This document shows positions 33,557-34,527 of a DNA stretch of 34,527 nucleotides, one piece after another; positions within the stretch are counted from its first letter, which is position 1; every line of letters starts with the position of its first letter. The stretch is taken from NCBI GenBank assembly GCA_009838765.1, contig VXQX01000001.1, positions 1-34,527 on the forward strand, in the 5' to 3' direction. The notes under the pieces are model-generated. The model did not search any database, was not told the origin of the DNA, and saw only the letters and a program-made list of their open reading frames with translations. Made by a program: the position numbers and the translations under genes. Origin of the DNA: Gemmatimonadales bacterium. Lineage in GTDB: Bacteria > Gemmatimonadota > Gemmatimonadetes > Palauibacterales > Palauibacteraceae.

Positions 33557-33827
33557 GCCCTTTACGCCCGAACAGATCGCGGCGGCGAAGGACGAGAGCA
33601 TCGACTTCAGCGACCTCCCGGAGCTGGATGAGGGATTCTGGGAGCGGGCGGAGCTTGTCGAACCCGATCTCACCGACCAGATCACGATGCGCGTCAAACG
33701 CTCCGTGCTGGCCTATTTCAAGGCTCCGGGCAAAGGCTACCAGACGCGAATGAACCGCGTGCTCGAGAGTTACGTGCGGCACAGGACGGGCGAGTCCGGC
33801 GACGCCGGGGAGGGCGCGAGCCGCTAA
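33537..33827 (+). CDS. brnA: BrnA-type antitoxin
   Basis: A 96-residue antitoxin of the BrnA family, which binds BrnT and represses the brnTA promoter. FSDLPELDEGFWERAELVEP is the toxin-binding segment, and TDQITMRVKRSVLAYFKAPGKGYQTRMNRVLESYVRH is the ribbon-helix-helix-like DNA-binding domain with the highly characteristic GKGYQTRMN. The ATG at 33537 follows GGAAGGGAGAG and overlaps the end of brnT. The gene looks intact although its toxin does not, so it may now act only as a DNA-binding protein or be cross-reactive with another toxin. Confidence 0.88.
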   Translation: MSERDDRPFTPEQIAAAKDESIDFSDLPELDEGFWERAELVEPDLTDQITMRVKRSVLAYFKAPGKGYQTRMNRVLESYVRHRTGESGDAGEGASR

Positions 33828-33859
33828 CCGGAGTTTCCCGGCTCGTCCTGCGACTCAGG

Positions 33860-33879
33860 GACGTTCCCGCGGGAACGTC
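33860..33879. repeat. Perfect 20-base palindrome after brnA
   Basis: GACGTTCCCGCGGGAACGTC is perfectly self-complementary (10-base arms, no spacer). It lies 33 bases past the brnA stop, between brnA and the convergent remnants. As RNA it would fold with an 8-base stem and 4-base loop, but no T-run follows. It could be a terminator-like hairpin or a protein-binding site. Confidence 0.55.
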
Positions 33880-33990
33880 GGCGGTCTGTCACTCAGGAGA
33901 GCTCTGGGACAGCCGCCCGCGGGTCCGCGCCTGACCTGGGCCAATCAGCGGGAGCCAGACGGTCCGGGCGCGCCGCCGAAGCCGACGACG

Positions 33991-34314
33991 GGAGAGCCCC
34001 TCGCCGCCGGGGTTGCCGAGGCTCACGGTGAGGCCGAGGCCGCGCTCCTCGTAGCCGGCGACGGAGTGGACGGCGAGGAGGCGTCCCTGGGTGTCGATGC
34101 GCAGGAACCCGGCCTGGGCGCGCAGCCCGCCGGACAGTTCGAGGCCGGTGCCGGGCTGGCCGGCGCCGCCGTCGCGGCGGAGGTGGGCCTCGCCGAACGG
34201 GGCGAGGGTGAGGCCGCCGAGCCGGAGTTGCTGGGACAGCTCCGTGCCGAGGCGTACCTGGTTCACGGCCGCCCTCTGGCTGTCGAGCGTCTCGGTGCCC
34301 ATGTCGGTGGCGAG
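33991..34314 (-). pseudogene. Autotransporter-type outer-membrane barrel fragment
   Basis: The minus strand encodes LATDMGTETLDSQRAAVNQV, RLGGLTLAPFGEAHLRRDGG, GTGLELSGGLRAQAGFLRID, GRLLAVHSVAGYEERGLGLT and SLGNPGGEGLS. These alternating strands are typical of autotransporter-like barrels. After GEGLS the reading frame loses barrel character and becomes Arg-rich up to the stop at 33889. Upstream, the frame runs out where transposase sequence begins. Only about 108 residues of barrel remain, with neither a passenger nor a proper C-terminus, so this is a remnant. The open frame from 33889 to 34302 is not a complete gene. Confidence 0.65.
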
Positions 34315-34456
34315 TCTGGTCCCTGAGCCCTTCCTCCCCCTCTTCCCGGAACCGCTTGAGCCACTTGAACGCCGTCCGACGACTCACCCCCATCTCGGCC
34401 GCCACCACCTCCACCCGCTCCCCGGCTTCGATCCGTCTCGTCAATCCGGTGAACAA
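34313..34456 (-). pseudogene. Transposase N-terminal helix-turn-helix fragment, IS481-like
   Basis: About 48 residues, FTGLTRRIEAGERVEVVAAE then MGVSRRTAFKWLKRFREEGEEGLRDQT, match the helix-turn-helix start of IS481-type transposases. The catalytic DDE part is absent: sequence switches to the barrel fragment, in a different frame, at about 34313-34322. The start is TTG at 34456 with a stop just upstream in frame. Beyond it, CCCCCC (34479-34484) and GGGGGG (34491-34496) are inverted around AATTCC and may belong to the element end. The window ends 71 bases later, so the element cannot be delimited. Confidence 0.6.
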
Positions 34457-34527
34457 CCATCCTGAAATCCAGAGCTAGCCCCCCAATTCCGGGGGGATGG
34501 CGGTGGCGCGACTGGCGCGTGTGGCGG

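Overview
This is a high-GC, gene-dense bacterial chromosomal fragment that looks like a complete short assembly contig. Its first ~95 bases resemble library adapter plus a poly-C run, and its last ~600 bases hold gene remnants. Several features suggest a Gram-negative marine or host-associated Gemmatimonadota-like bacterium: secreted beta-propellers, a SusC-like plug protein, a TonB-dependent receptor, an HExxH-propeller-barrel outer-membrane protein, a GldA/GldFG-type ABC system with DUF4340, and PhoX. That assignment is inference; no rRNA or tRNA is seen here to test it.

Layout. 1-100: adapter-like artefact. 139-1143: sugar phosphate isomerase/epimerase. 1200-2051: vapBC with a clear operator. 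2080-4020 (minus): GT-C-like membrane glycosyltransferase. 4180-8395: three-gene ABC operon (ATPase, fused GldF-GldG, DUF4340) with ATGA overlaps. 8392-10333 (minus): fumC and a DUF192 lipoprotein. 10465-12936: unknown gene, fur, pyrE, nfuA. 12937-18675 (minus): small membrane protein, peptidase/propeller/barrel protein, then phoX and rlpA (translationally coupled). 18906-19688: stand-alone plug-domain protein. 19719-22883 (minus) and 23039-25672: divergent BNR/sortilin-like propeller and TonB-dependent receptor. 25686-28128 (minus): tandem duplicated NHL-propeller lipoproteins. 28333-33170: HupE/UreJ-like protein, a third NHL protein, a lectin-like secreted protein and an FAD oxidoreductase. 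33279-33827: decayed brnT with intact brnA. 33991-34456 (minus): autotransporter-barrel fragment abutting a transposase N-terminus.

The most notable signal is start-codon use. Four otherwise intact genes (pyrE, rlpA, phoX, the FAD oxidoreductase) have no in-frame ATG, GTG or TTG that preserves their conserved N-terminus. Each instead has a well-placed CTG, with a strong Shine-Dalgarno sequence (pyrE, phoX) or a 4-base CTGA stop/start overlap (rlpA, FAD gene).

Much of the coding capacity is for the cell envelope: outer-membrane uptake (TonB receptor, plug protein), secreted propellers, cell-wall remodelling (RlpA), ABC export and phosphate scavenging (PhoX). Housekeeping functions are the TCA cycle (FumC), pyrimidine synthesis (PyrE), Fe-S assembly (NfuA) and metal regulation (Fur). 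No stretch over 300 bases lacks a gene or recognisable remnant. The longest gaps (18676-18905, 28129-28332, 22884-23038, 16476-16645, 4021-4179) are promoter or leader regions, some with repeats described below. No CRISPR array, tRNA or rRNA was recognised.
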